A DNA stretch of 37,370 nucleotides from Saprospiraceae bacterium (GCA_013002995.1 JABDLO010000098.1:1-37370), one strand, 5' to 3'; counted from the first letter of the stretch, positions 1 to 9,178 are shown. The notes: a model not told the origin generated them from the letters alone. Program-made: numbers and translations.

Positions 1-59
1 GCCTTTAGCCTTTAGCCTTTAGCCTTTAGCCTTTAGCCTTTAGCCTTTAGCCTTTAGCC
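1..59. repeat. Tandem 7-bp repeat (GCCTTTA)n at window edge
   Basis: About 8.4 uninterrupted copies of the 7-mer GCCTTTA run from the first base to position 59, then give way to an A-rich stretch. The array touches the window edge, so its true length is unknown. No gene lies in 1-123. The unit is neither CRISPR-like nor a typical bacterial protein-binding array; it looks like a simple variable-number repeat downstream of the minus-strand lipoprotein gene. Confidence 0.9.
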
Positions 60-123
60 AAAAAAATAATTTGATTCAATAAATAGTGTCCGACTATCTT
101 CTTAGATCTTTAGAGGAAGAGAA

Positions 124-489
124 TTAATTCCCCCTGCACTTGTGTTCAACTTGTTCATCTGTCAGAAGTTCTCCTCGTCTTCCGATGGCAACCACAGATG
201 GAGCATCGGTCCATTGTGCCAATCGGAAATAAATGGAAGGAGCCCTCATAAAAATATCCTCTCTTGAATAAATCGTAAGAGTTGTATTTCCATGCTCAAT
301 GACATCGACTGTACAATCAATTTTACCACACAACTTATCTGTCTTTAAAACCAATGCATCAAGAGGTCTATCTCCCATATTAGCTTTATTTTCAATGGCA
401 GCGACCAATTGTTCTTCTGGAGACTGGTAATCTTTCTGACAGGAATAAATGACCATCAAAGTCAGTGTTAATAGAAGTAATTGCTTCAT
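124..489 (-). CDS. Small hypothetical lipoprotein, 121 aa
   Basis: The protein starts with a short lysine-containing n-region and a leucine-rich core ending in the lipobox VIYSC, so Cys17 is the likely lipidated residue and the mature protein should sit in the envelope. The rest is soluble, about 100 residues, with three further cysteines (two in the motif LCGKIDC and one near the C terminus). I do not recognise a family. The ATG start at 489 puts the signal peptide at the very N terminus, which supports it. It lies 47 bp downstream of uvrA on the same strand and may be the last gene of that unit. Function unknown. Confidence 0.75.
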   Translation of the reverse strand: MKQLLLLTLTLMVIYSCQKDYQSPEEQLVAAIENKANMGDRPLDALVLKTDKLCGKIDCTVDVIEHGNTTLTIYSREDIFMRAPSIYFRLAQWTDAPSVVAIGRRGELLTDEQVEHKCRGN

Positions 490-535
490 GGTGAGTAGAT
501 TGTTCTAACTAAAGTTAAGAACTTTTCACCAATTT

Positions 536-3376
536 TTATGAAAGCTTTTCTTTCAGGAATTGACCGGTATAGGATTTCTTAACCTTTAGGATGCCTTCGG
601 GTGGTCCTTCATATAAGAGGTGTCCGCCGTCCTTTCCTCCTACAGGGCCAAGATCAATAATCCAATCAGCTGTCTTGATAACATCCAAATTATGTTCTAC
701 AATTAAGACGGTATGACCATTTTCTACCAGGGCATTTAGAGCATCCATCAATCGATTGATGTCGTGAAAGTGAAGGCCTGTTGTCGGCTCATCGAATATG
801 AAAAGTATAGGATCTACCCTGGAGTCCTTCCCCAGGAAAGAAGCCAGTTTCACCCGTTGAGCCTCTCCTCCGGATAAGGTACTCGATGATTGGCCTAATT
901 TCACATATCCCAATCCCACATCATGAAGTGGCTTTATCTTATTGATGATTTCCCTGCTATCCTGGAAAAATTCCATAGCTTCATCAATGCTGAGGTCCAG
1001 TACCTGGGAAATATTTTTCTGATTGTATTCCACTTCAAGCACATCTGATTTAAATCTGTGCCCGTTGCATTCATCACATAATAATTTTACATCAGCTAAG
1101 AACTGCATCTCAACTGTTATATAACCTTCACCTTTACAGGTTTCGCATCTACCTCCTTCTACATTGAATGAAAAATGCTTTGGTTTAAACCCCCTTATTT
1201 TCGATAATTGTTGATCTGAAAACAGCTTTCTTATCGCATCATATGCCTTTACATACGTAATCGGATTGGACCTTGATGACCTACCGATGGGTTTCTGATT
1301 GATAAACTCGATAGAGGAAACCATAGAAAGGTCCCCCTCTAGTGAGCCATGTCTTCCAGGACTTATAGCAATAGCCTCACCCAATTCTTTCTTCAACGCT
1401 GGATAAATGATGTGACGCACGAGTGTTGTTTTTCCTGATCCGGATACCCCTGTTACAACTGTCACCGCATTCAATGGAATGGTTACATCAATATCTTTAA
1501 GATTATGCTGATGCGCCCCTTTCACCAGGATGCGATTGGAAGAAATGCGTCTTTGATCAGGAATTGGAATGGTACGCTTACCGGACAAGTAATCAGATGT
1601 CAAACTTCCCTCAACCCCTTTCTTAAATTCACTATATGGGCCACTATATACGATCTCTCCCCCATTAATTCCTGCTCTCGGACCTATATCAAGAATGCTA
1701 TCGGCACTATCAATAATTTCCTCTTCATGTTCCACCACTATAACAGTGTTGCCAAGATCTCGTAAATTATGCAGCACCTGTACCAATCGCTCAGTATCCT
1801 TAGGGTGGAGGCCAATAGACGGTTCATCAAGGATGTAAAGTGAATTGGTCAGATTACTTCCAAGAGTCCTTGTAAGATTGATGCGTTGAGTCTCTCCCCC
1901 ACTCAAGGTAGCAGACAGCCGATCAAGACTCAAATAGGCCAATCCCACATTTTTCATGATATCCAATCTGCTATTGATCTCAATCAGGATGCGCCTGGCT
2001 ATCTGTGTATCGTGACCAGACAGTTTTAATGTCTTAAAGAAATCTGAGACTTCATCAATTGGAATATTGATCAGCTCACTGATGCTCGTCCCTCCAATTT
2101 TTACATACCCGGATTCTTTTCTTAATCTTCCGCCTTTACATTCATGGCAGGTGGTTTTTCCTCTATATCGAGCGAGCAATACACGATTCTGAATTTTATA
2201 AGTCTTTTCTTCGAGTGCTGAAAAGTAATCATCAATACCATCAAAATATTGATTTCCAGTCCATAGAAGCTCTTGTTGTTCTTCAGTGAGATCTTTATAA
2301 GGAGTATGTACCGGAAAGTTAAATCTATGGGCATTTAATATCAACCTATCCAACCATACGGATCCTTTCTCACCCTTCCAGCATGCTATTGCTCCTTCAT
2401 AAACTGATAGATTATCATTAGGGACGACTTTATTGGGATCAATACCTAATACCCTTCCATAACCTTCACATCTGGGACATGCTCCGTATGGATTGTTATA
2501 ATTAAAGAGTTGATGAGAAGGTTGAAGAAACTCAATTCCATCCAATTCAAATCGATTGTTGAATACCTGTTCCTCTTTTCCTATTACCTCAATCAAGCAC
2601 TCTCCTTCTCCTTCAGAAAAAGCAGTATTCAGAGAATCTGCAATCCTTTTTCGGTTTTCTTCTTCATCTTTTGCCGTAAAACGGTCTACCAAAACCGTCA
2701 TTTCTTTCTCATACTCCGCACTTAAGGCATCAATATCCTTGAATGACCCGTCGAGGAGCTCATCAATATAATGTATTTCACCTTTGTATTTGACCCTTGT
2801 GAATCCCTTTTGCAAAAGCAAAGAAAGATCCATTTTTATCGGACGCTCGTATTTATGCTGTAAGAATATATAGAGCTGAACTTTAGAATCATCGCCTTGC
2901 GACAGGATGTAATCAACTGCATCAGAAACCTCATGTTTTTTCACGATTTCTCCTGAAATGGGAGAATATGTCTTTCCAATCCGAGCATAAAGCAGCCTTA
3001 AATAATCGTAAATTTCTGTCAAAGACCCTACGGTGGACCTGGCATTGCTTGAAGACACTTTCTGCTCAATTGCAATCGCAGGACAGATTCCTTTGATAAA
3101 CTCTACCTCTGGTTTCTTCATCCTATTGAGAAACTGCCTGGCATAACTAGACAAGCTTTCAACATACCTTCTCTGGCCCTCAGCATAGAGCGTATCCATG
3201 ATGAGCGACGATTTCCCTGAACCTGAGAGGCCTGTAACTACGACCAATTCTTTCTTAGGGATGACCACATCAATGTCCTTTAGGTTGTTGGACCTGGCAC
3301 CTTTGATGTATATAAATTTCCTAAGGTCAATGCCTTCCTCGTTGAATGTTTCTTGCTGTGTAGGAGCTTCTATCAT
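536..3376 (-). CDS. uvrA: Excinuclease ABC subunit A (UvrA)
   Basis: UvrA is the damage-sensing ATPase of nucleotide excision repair; it loads UvrB on DNA lesions. The 946 aa length is normal for the family. Both ABC halves are intact: Walker A GLSGSGKSS at residues 49-57 and a second copy GVSGSGKTT in the C-terminal half, signature motifs LSGGETQRI and LSGGEAQRV, and Walker B segments ILDEPSIGLH and IFDEPTTGLH. Zinc-module cysteines are visible as CPRCEGYG and CHECKGG in the first half and CETCKGEG with CDECNGHRF in the second. The family's conserved SSNARSTVGS stretch follows the first ATP site. ATG start at 3376. It is followed closely by a small lipoprotein gene and preceded by glyS on the same strand, with a 142 bp gap. 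Nothing is truncated. Confidence 0.98.
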   Translation of the reverse strand: MIEAPTQQETFNEEGIDLRKFIYIKGARSNNLKDIDVVIPKKELVVVTGLSGSGKSSLIMDTLYAEGQRRYVESLSSYARQFLNRMKKPEVEFIKGICPAIAIEQKVSSSNARSTVGSLTEIYDYLRLLYARIGKTYSPISGEIVKKHEVSDAVDYILSQGDDSKVQLYIFLQHKYERPIKMDLSLLLQKGFTRVKYKGEIHYIDELLDGSFKDIDALSAEYEKEMTVLVDRFTAKDEEENRKRIADSLNTAFSEGEGECLIEVIGKEEQVFNNRFELDGIEFLQPSHQLFNYNNPYGACPRCEGYGRVLGIDPNKVVPNDNLSVYEGAIACWKGEKGSVWLDRLILNAHRFNFPVHTPYKDLTEEQQELLWTGNQYFDGIDDYFSALEEKTYKIQNRVLLARYRGKTTCHECKGGRLRKESGYVKIGGTSISELINIPIDEVSDFFKTLKLSGHDTQIARRILIEINSRLDIMKNVGLAYLSLDRLSATLSGGETQRINLTRTLGSNLTNSLYILDEPSIGLHPKDTERLVQVLHNLRDLGNTVIVVEHEEEIIDSADSILDIGPRAGINGGEIVYSGPYSEFKKGVEGSLTSDYLSGKRTIPIPDQRRISSNRILVKGAHQHNLKDIDVTIPLNAVTVVTGVSGSGKTTLVRHIIYPALKKELGEAIAISPGRHGSLEGDLSMVSSIEFINQKPIGRSSRSNPITYVKAYDAIRKLFSDQQLSKIRGFKPKHFSFNVEGGRCETCKGEGYITVEMQFLADVKLLCDECNGHRFKSDVLEVEYNQKNISQVLDLSIDEAMEFFQDSREIINKIKPLHDVGLGYVKLGQSSSTLSGGEAQRVKLASFLGKDSRVDPILFIFDEPTTGLHFHDINRLMDALNALVENGHTVLIVEHNLDVIKTADWIIDLGPVGGKDGGHLLYEGPPEGILKVKKSYTGQFLKEKLS

Positions 3377-3518
3377 TGATTATTTTAAAAAAACCAAACA
3401 ACTAATATAGGGAGAAACACATTAAGCCTGACTGTGTTTTCACCTATCCAGGATAATTATGCATCATCCTGAATAAATACCTGGATGTACACATTTTTAT
3501 TATTTTTTCCCTTGGTCC

Positions 3519-5039
3519 TTATAAAGGAAGTGTAACATCAATCTCACCCACAAGTGCATCTATAGCTACTCTTTTCTGCTGGAGTGTATCCCTGTCTCTT
3601 ATAGTTACTGTACCATCCTCCAGTGTATCAAAATCTATGGTTACACAATAAGGAGTTCCTATTGCATCCTGTCTTCTATACCTTCTTCCGATGGCATCCT
3701 TTTCATCATACTGACAATTAAAGTGCTTCTTCAGCGTACTATACACATCTCTTGCAGCAGTTGTTAATTCCTCTTTATTTTTCAATAGGGGTAATACAGC
3801 CACTTTAACAGGAGCAAGTGAAGGATGCAATTTCATAACAATCCGTGTTGATTCCTTACCATCTGCATCAGGTACTGTTTCTTCCTGTAATGCATTGCTC
3901 ACCTGGGCCAGGAACATTCTGTCACATCCGATAGAAGTTTCCACAACATAAGGGACATAACTTTCATTCAATTCCGGATCGAAGTAGGTCATCTTTTTAC
4001 CTGATAATTCAGAATGTGATCCAAGATCAAAGTCTGTTCTTGAGTGGATGCCTTCTAATTCTCTGAATCCAAATGGAAATTCAAATTCAATATCAACTGC
4101 AGCATTGGCGTAATGTGCGAGATTATCATGATCGTGGTACCTTAACTTACTTTCTGGAGTACCTAAAGCTTTGTGCCAATTCAATCTCGTTTCTTTCCAG
4201 TATTCATACCATTTCATTTCTACGCCAGGGCGAATAAAGAATTGCATCTCCATCTGTTCAAATTCCCGCATACGGAATATGAATTGTCTGGCAACGATCT
4301 CATTTCTGAAGGCCTTGCCTATCTGTGCAATACCAAATGGAATCTTCTGCCTGGTTGATTTCTGAACATTCAGGAAATTGACAAATATTCCCTGTGCTGT
4401 TTCAGGTCTCAGGTATAGCTTACCTTCTTCACCGGCAATATTCCCAAGCTGAGTAGAAAACATCAGGTTAAACTGTCGAACTTCAGTCCAGTTTCTCGAT
4501 CCACTTTCTGGACAAGCGATATCATACTCTTCTATCTGGGCCTTGAGGTCGCCCATGTTCTCGTCTCTCATAGCATCAGCCAATCGCTTCAGTATTGCAT
4601 CGATTTTATTCTGTCGATCTACGATTCTTGGATTGGTAGTCCTGAATTGATTTTCATCAAATGCATCACCAAATCTCTTTCTGGCTTTTGCAACATCTTT
4701 CCTGATCTTAATTTCTATTTTTTCTGCATATCCTTCAATCAATTGATCTGCACGATATCTTTTCTTGGAATCTTTGTTGTCAATCAATGGATCATTGAAT
4801 GCGTCTACGTGACCTGAAGCTTTCCAAGTCTTCGGATGCATAAATATTGCCGCATCAATTCCTACAATGTTTTCATGCATATTAACCATTGACTTCCACC
4901 AATATTCTTTGATGTTGTTCTTAAGTTCTACACCATAAGGACCGTAGTCATATACAGCACTGAGGCCATCATATATTTCGCTGGATTGATAGATGAATCC
5001 GTATTCTTTACAATGGGAGATTAACTGTTTGAAGTCCAT
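3519..5039 (-). CDS. glyS: Glycine--tRNA ligase, homodimeric type
   Basis: This class II synthetase charges tRNA-Gly with glycine. At 506 aa it matches the alpha2 (eukaryote/archaea-like) form used by many Bacteroidota rather than the alpha2beta2 form with separate glyQ and glyS. The N terminus carries the family segment SAVYDYGPYG (residues 28-37); LRPETAQGIF and the motif 2 region around FRNEIVARQFIF lie mid-protein, and motif 3 appears as ETSIGCDRMF. The last ~100 residues form the anticodon-binding domain (VAVLPLLKNKEEL onward). The ATG at 5039 is preceded by AAGGA at a plausible distance. A TAnnTTTG box lies about 60 bases upstream. Single gene, no sign of damage. Confidence 0.97.
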   Translation of the reverse strand: MDFKQLISHCKEYGFIYQSSEIYDGLSAVYDYGPYGVELKNNIKEYWWKSMVNMHENIVGIDAAIFMHPKTWKASGHVDAFNDPLIDNKDSKKRYRADQLIEGYAEKIEIKIRKDVAKARKRFGDAFDENQFRTTNPRIVDRQNKIDAILKRLADAMRDENMGDLKAQIEEYDIACPESGSRNWTEVRQFNLMFSTQLGNIAGEEGKLYLRPETAQGIFVNFLNVQKSTRQKIPFGIAQIGKAFRNEIVARQFIFRMREFEQMEMQFFIRPGVEMKWYEYWKETRLNWHKALGTPESKLRYHDHDNLAHYANAAVDIEFEFPFGFRELEGIHSRTDFDLGSHSELSGKKMTYFDPELNESYVPYVVETSIGCDRMFLAQVSNALQEETVPDADGKESTRIVMKLHPSLAPVKVAVLPLLKNKEELTTAARDVYSTLKKHFNCQYDEKDAIGRRYRRQDAIGTPYCVTIDFDTLEDGTVTIRDRDTLQQKRVAIDALVGEIDVTLPL

Positions 5040-5101
5040 ATTCCTTTTTTGTATTTAAAGCCCAATCATCAAGGGCATTATCTTTTAACAAATTAAGCCT
5101 G

Positions 5102-5109
5102 CAAATGTA
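5102..5109 (-). promoter_or_regulatory. Candidate -7 box for glyS
   Basis: Read on the minus strand this is TACATTTG, a full match to the Bacteroidota -7 consensus TAnnTTTG. It would give glyS a leader of roughly 55-60 bases. I do not see a clear TTG at the -33 distance, so the call rests on one box only. Confidence 0.35.
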
Positions 5110-5253
5110 TGGAAAGTAAACGTCTCCAGCGTGATTATGTCCATCAAAAAGGAATGCTACATTATAATAATATCAGAGTCTTCTTACAGGCCTTGTTATA
5201 ATCGCCTGAAAGAATTACTTTACAAAAGTTCAAATTCACGTTTTTAATTGGAA

Positions 5254-5961
5254 ATGAAATACAGGACCAGCAAAGTTGAATCTTATGATTTTCTCGCAGC
5301 AGGAAGTGTTTTGTATTCTGCTCCTGGTATTCCTAATTTTCCTGTACGACTGGGAAACGAAATCTTTAATCGATGCCTTGGCCATTATGGCACTGGCAAC
5401 TCAATAAGACTTTATGACCCTTGTTGTGGTGGCGGATATTTATTAACTACCATTGCTCTATTAAATGGAAAATCAATTTCTCACATTTTTGCTTCAGATA
5501 TCGACACCAGGGCATTAAAGTGGGCGAGAAAAAATCTTTCATTGCTTTCAATGGATGGAATTAATGCTCGGAAAAGGCAATTGACAGAATTATTTCAAAC
5601 CTATGGAAAGGATTCTCACAGATCTTCTCTTTTGCACATAGAAAGGTTGATGTCCCTTGTGACTGATGATGATTTTGATATATCTGTAGAGTGCTTTCAA
5701 TACGATATTTTAAATAACTCAGGTTCCTTTACATCTGAAACAGATATCATCATTACAGATGTACCTTATGGCAACCTGGTTCAATGGTCACAAGAATCCG
5801 GAATTGATAAAATGCTAGAGCAATTAAAGAAGACCATGCATAAGGATTCAATCATCGCCATCATCCATGATAAATATCAAAAAAGAACAAACCAGGATTA
5901 TAAAAGGCTTGAGAAATTTAAAGTCGGCAAAAGAGTAACTGAGATATTGAAATTAAAGTAA
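5254..5961 (+). CDS. AviRa-like 23S rRNA guanine methyltransferase
   Basis: The protein resembles AviRa, the SAM-dependent enzyme of avilamycin producers that methylates a guanine in 23S rRNA and gives resistance. Seen in sequence, numbered from the ATG at 5254 (235 aa): the N-terminal segment ending NFPVRLGNEIF; the SAM-binding loop DPCCGGGYLLTT at 55-66; a second motif ASDIDTRAL followed by ARKNLSLLS (80-99); and the catalytic-loop motif TDVPYGNLVQW (168-178). These match AviRa block for block as I recall that family. A TTG two codons upstream (5248) could also serve as start; the ATG is preferred. The gene is followed after 15 bp by an NTF2-like gene. No antibiotic cluster is visible nearby, so the target and whether it gives resistance are inference. 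Confidence 0.75.
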   Translation: MKYRTSKVESYDFLAAGSVLYSAPGIPNFPVRLGNEIFNRCLGHYGTGNSIRLYDPCCGGGYLLTTIALLNGKSISHIFASDIDTRALKWARKNLSLLSMDGINARKRQLTELFQTYGKDSHRSSLLHIERLMSLVTDDDFDISVECFQYDILNNSGSFTSETDIIITDVPYGNLVQWSQESGIDKMLEQLKKTMHKDSIIAIIHDKYQKRTNQDYKRLEKFKVGKRVTEILKLK

Positions 5962-5976
5962 TAAAAACCAATTAAG

Positions 5977-6330
5977 ATGACCTCCAAAAAATTAGTAGAA
6001 AAATGGTTCGAATGTTGGAACACAGGTGATTACCAGAATATTCCAATTAGTGAATCATTTATACACACCAGTCCATTCGGGTCGACCCAGGGAAGAAAGG
6101 CATATCTGAATCTAATCAATAAAAATGAAGATAAATTCACTGGATACACATTTACCATCCACGATGCCATCTATGAAGCCGATAAAGCGTGTGTTAGATA
6201 CACAGGAACTCAAGGTGAGTTTTACCTTGATGTCAGTGAGTGGTATTATATAAAGGATAATTTAATTGATAAGATCTATGCATATTATCATATCGGGGAG
6301 ATTAGGAAGGAACGACAACTAAATTCTTAA
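5977..6330 (+). CDS. NTF2-like / SnoaL-like domain protein, 117 aa
   Basis: The single small domain has the usual layout of NTF2/SnoaL-like proteins: an N-terminal helix with KKLVEKWFECWNTGDY, a short HTSPFG segment, a GRKAYLNLI helix, then strands ending in VSEWYYIKDNLIDKIYAYY. Such cone-shaped folds bind small ligands or act as isomerases or cyclases, but family members differ widely and the substrate cannot be read from sequence. No signal peptide, so cytoplasmic. It starts 15 bp after the AviRa-like gene and is probably co-transcribed with it, although the pairing has no known meaning. Confidence 0.7.
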   Translation: MTSKKLVEKWFECWNTGDYQNIPISESFIHTSPFGSTQGRKAYLNLINKNEDKFTGYTFTIHDAIYEADKACVRYTGTQGEFYLDVSEWYYIKDNLIDKIYAYYHIGEIRKERQLNS

Positions 6331-6445
6331 TTGATAGTGCAAATAAACTGTCTGAAAAACCAAATAATCACAGATATCATCCATTGACGTATTTCTGGTT
6401 TGCAATTAACTTCTTAAGGTTAACTTGCTGGAAAGAAACACCATC

Positions 6446-7537
6446 ATGTACAGAGTAATTTATTTCATATTCTTCTTTGCAGTAACTTTATCAGTATACG
6501 CACAATCTTGTTTCCTTGTAAAAGTTGATAATCTTAGAGTAAGAAATGAACCTGGTCTTTCAAGCCAAACAATATTTATACTAGAAGAAGGAAGTATTAT
6601 TGAATCTACCGGTCCAATAAGTGACATAAAAGAAGAAGTCGAGTTAAGAGGAATCATATACAGAGCTCCATTCTATCAAATCAAGTTTGCAGATAACAGA
6701 AAAGGGTGGGTTTATGGTGCTGCCACTCAACAGATTTCTGAATTCAACTTGTCTAAAGACACCAGGATGCTGTTATCAAAATTTTATAAATATCTTTTAC
6801 AAATAGGCCATCAATCACTTGAAAATGGTGGTAAAGCATATGAATATTTTAATGATCAATCTGCAGGGTTAAATGAAATTGAGACCACAGCAATGTCGAT
6901 AATTTTAGAAAGCTATATGCTTGAGCTTTCAGAAGAACTTTATGATCTTTTAAGTGATCTCACTTATCCGGATATGTCTATAGAAGCGTTTTTGCAAAGT
7001 GATGAACCCATATTTCAACAACTCCGAAGAAATGGGTTGAAACCTGTTGCAATGGAAGGAAGTTTCTATCCTGAAATTGATTATCAATATCTAAATGATG
7101 AGGTAAGATCCAAAGTAACAATGGCATACCTTCATTATGTAAATAGAATCATCAGTGATAAACTCATTCCTCTTGAAAGTGATGGTGGCATTATAATCCC
7201 TATTGAAGACGTTGCAACCAGAGCAATGAAGTGGAAAGAATTTAATTATAAATTCCCTAACTTTCCTTTGAAAGAGAAATGTGATGCCATTGAGAAACAT
7301 TTAAAACTTCTTGTCTTAACAGGTATGGATAACACCCCGGCATTCAACTGGGAGGATAAGGTAGAAGAAAATTTTAATGATGCGTGGCAAAAGATCATCA
7401 GGGAATATCCCAATGATGAATTTACTCAAGACCTAATTGCTTACACATTGATAATAAAAGACAATAGTGGTATGAAATCTCCCAAGCTAGAAACAATATT
7501 GAAGAAATATTATACCGACTATATGTTGTTTTATTGA
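6446..7537 (+). CDS. Exported SH3b-domain protein
   Basis: A clear signal peptide (MYRVIYFIFFFAVTLSVYA then QSC) begins at the ATG at 6446; a TTG at 6425 in the same frame would add seven polar residues in front and is less likely. After the signal, residues ~25-95 form a bacterial SH3 domain: VDNLRVRNEPGLSS, a glycine-rich turn, and KGWVYGAATQQ at the end. SH3b domains often bind cell wall or peptides. The remaining ~270 residues are mainly helical and acidic and I do not recognise them; no catalytic motif was seen. The gene stands 115 bp after the NTF2-like gene and ends 11 bp before the stop of the convergent isomerase gene, with no obvious terminator between. Likely periplasmic; function unknown. 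Confidence 0.7.
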   Translation: MYRVIYFIFFFAVTLSVYAQSCFLVKVDNLRVRNEPGLSSQTIFILEEGSIIESTGPISDIKEEVELRGIIYRAPFYQIKFADNRKGWVYGAATQQISEFNLSKDTRMLLSKFYKYLLQIGHQSLENGGKAYEYFNDQSAGLNEIETTAMSIILESYMLELSEELYDLLSDLTYPDMSIEAFLQSDEPIFQQLRRNGLKPVAMEGSFYPEIDYQYLNDEVRSKVTMAYLHYVNRIISDKLIPLESDGGIIIPIEDVATRAMKWKEFNYKFPNFPLKEKCDAIEKHLKLLVLTGMDNTPAFNWEDKVEENFNDAWQKIIREYPNDEFTQDLIAYTLIIKDNSGMKSPKLETILKKYYTDYMLFY

Positions 7538-7548
7538 TATCATTAAGA

Positions 7549-8601
7549 TTATAGACCCAAAATGGATTTAAGATATTCCTCGTCTGTATCACCACCGGCA
7601 AAATCATCGAATGCCTTATCTGTGACACGGATGATGTGATCTGCAATGAAAGGAGCCCCTTCCTCTGCACCCTGCTCAGGAGACTTAATACAACATTCCC
7701 ATTCCATCACTGCCCATCCATCGAATCCATACTGAGACAACTTAGTGAAGATAGATTGGAAATCCACCTGGCCGTCGCCTAATGATCGAAATCTTCCAGC
7801 TCGATTAACCCAGGATTGATATCCACCGTATACGCCTACCCTGCCACTGGGATTGAATTCAGCATCCTTCACATGAAAAGCCCTGATGCGCTCGTGGTAT
7901 AAATCGATATACTCCAGATAATCTAATTGCTGAAGTACAAAATGGCTCGGATCATACAATAGGCATGCCCTGGGATGATTGTTCACCTTTTCCAAAAACA
8001 TCTCGTAACTCACTCCATCATGCAGGTCTTCCCCAGGATGGACTTCGTAACACACATCCACCCCACACTCATCAAAATGGTCAAGAATTGGTTTCCATCT
8101 CCTGGCAAGTTCAGTGAATCCCATATCCACCAATCCATCCGGACGTTGAGGCCAGGGATACATCATCGGCCATAATAAAGCTCCCGAAAAAGTAGCATGG
8201 GCTTTCAATCCGAGATTCTTGCTTGCTGATCCTGCCCACTTTACTTGTTGAACTGCCCATTCTGTTCTCGCATTAGGATTGTTTTTTACCTCTTCTGCTG
8301 CAAACCCATCAAACATCTGATCATAAGCAGGGTGAACTGCGACCAGCTGGCCTTGAAGGTGGGTAGAAAGTTCAGTAATCTCAAGTCCATAAGTGGCCAC
8401 CTTGCCTTTAAGCTCATCACAATAAACCTTACTTTCAGCTGCTGTCTGAAGATCAATCAAACCACTTTCCCAGGTAGGGATCTGAATACCTTTATACCCT
8501 AGTGATGCTACCCATTCACAGATGGATTCCAGTGAATTAAAAGGTGGCTCATCACCCATGAATTGTGCTAAAAAAATTGCAGGACCTTTAATTGTCTTCA
8601 T
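7549..8601 (-). CDS. Sugar phosphate isomerase/epimerase family protein
   Basis: This is a xylose-isomerase-like TIM barrel of 350 aa. Family members interconvert sugars or inositols using a divalent metal. The expected metal ligands are all visible: Glu186 in CYEVHPGE, Asp217 in LLYDPSHF, His243 in AFHVKDAEF and Glu300 in WAVMEWECC. There is no signal peptide. Bacteroidota carry many paralogs and the exact substrate cannot be given; related proteins are often encoded next to Gfo/Idh/MocA oxidoreductases, but none is present here. The ATG at 8601 is preceded by a good promoter (8632-8662). The DksA/TraR-like gene lies upstream on the same strand, separated by 73 bp. Confidence 0.85.
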   Translation of the reverse strand: MKTIKGPAIFLAQFMGDEPPFNSLESICEWVASLGYKGIQIPTWESGLIDLQTAAESKVYCDELKGKVATYGLEITELSTHLQGQLVAVHPAYDQMFDGFAAEEVKNNPNARTEWAVQQVKWAGSASKNLGLKAHATFSGALLWPMMYPWPQRPDGLVDMGFTELARRWKPILDHFDECGVDVCYEVHPGEDLHDGVSYEMFLEKVNNHPRACLLYDPSHFVLQQLDYLEYIDLYHERIRAFHVKDAEFNPSGRVGVYGGYQSWVNRAGRFRSLGDGQVDFQSIFTKLSQYGFDGWAVMEWECCIKSPEQGAEEGAPFIADHIIRVTDKAFDDFAGGDTDEEYLKSILGL

Positions 8602-8631
8602 AATAGGAATATTGTTGAATAATCTGGAGGC

Positions 8632-8662
8632 GAAAGATAGGATTTGTAATAGAATATATCAA
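8632..8662 (-). promoter_or_regulatory. Promoter of the isomerase gene
   Basis: On the minus strand there is TTG at 8660-8662, a 20-base spacer, and TATCTTTC at 8632-8639. This fits the Bacteroidota layout of a TTG at -33 and TAnnTTTG at -7 (seven of eight bases) with 19-21 bases between. It would give a leader of about 25 bases. It lies just beyond the stop of the DksA/TraR-like gene, suggesting that the isomerase can be transcribed on its own. Confidence 0.5.
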
Positions 8663-8674
8663 GAGAATCAATGC

Positions 8675-9004
8675 TTACCGATCAGCACATCTTACACAGC
8701 GGCTGCTTTCAGGCATAAAGATCAGTCTTCCTTCTCTTATCGGGTGCTTACACATAGCACAAAGACCAAATCCAGGAGTATCAATTTTGCTTAGTGCTAC
8801 TTTTAGTTTTGATAATTTTTCCTTTTTATTTCTTAAAGCCGCTTCCACCACACTCTTATTATTGATGGCATCCATCCTTGAAACCCTACCAATAGAATTT
8901 TCAGGACTTACTGGTGCAGACATGTCTTCAAGGTCAACAATTTCTTCTTCAGATTTATTGATGAGCTCTGTAATTTTTTTCTTTAATGCTTCTTTATCAA
9001 TCAT
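8675..9004 (-). CDS. DksA/TraR-like zinc-finger protein, 109 aa
   Basis: The layout is an N-terminal helical coiled-coil and a C-terminal four-cysteine zinc finger: CAMC at residues 82-85 and CVRC at 103-106. DksA/TraR proteins bind RNA polymerase in its secondary channel and change promoter choice, often with ppGpp. The acidic coiled-coil tip of classical DksA (DxxDxA) is not obvious; the turn instead carries SPENSIGRVSRMDAIN, which I recall as typical of a short Bacteroidota branch. A regulatory role is therefore likely but the mechanism may differ. ATG start at 9004; a TACCTTTG box sits directly upstream. No signal peptide. Confidence 0.75.
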   Translation of the reverse strand: MIDKEALKKKITELINKSEEEIVDLEDMSAPVSPENSIGRVSRMDAINNKSVVEAALRNKKEKLSKLKVALSKIDTPGFGLCAMCKHPIREGRLIFMPESSRCVRCADR

Positions 9005-9008
9005 CTTT

Positions 9009-9016
9009 CAAAGGTA
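9009..9016 (-). promoter_or_regulatory. Candidate -7 box for the DksA/TraR-like gene
   Basis: Minus-strand TACCTTTG is a full match to TAnnTTTG and lies only four bases before the ATG. If used, the transcript would be leaderless or nearly so, or a different start site would apply. A TTG-containing segment lies about 23 bases further upstream, slightly farther than the usual spacing. Confidence 0.3.
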
Positions 9017-9178
9017 TTTACTATTTATCATCTTTTGCACAAAAGCTCAGGAACCGATTTAAGTTTTGATTTATTGTGTTGAGAAATGTAAAATTTGGAC
9101 ATATCGGAAGAATTAAGCATGCCATTTTAAAATATGTGTTAAATAAATTGATAAACCCTCGATTCATTTGTATATTAA

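Noticed and set aside
1-59. CRISPR array or telomere-like repeat at the window start
   Set aside because: Units are 7 bp with no spacers, and the setting is an internal chromosomal gap next to housekeeping genes.
3449-3471. Inverted repeat CAGGAT/ATCCTG between glyS and uvrA, considered as a glyS terminator
   Set aside because: The stem is short, the loop long, and no T tract follows on the minus strand. It may fold but does not qualify as an intrinsic terminator.
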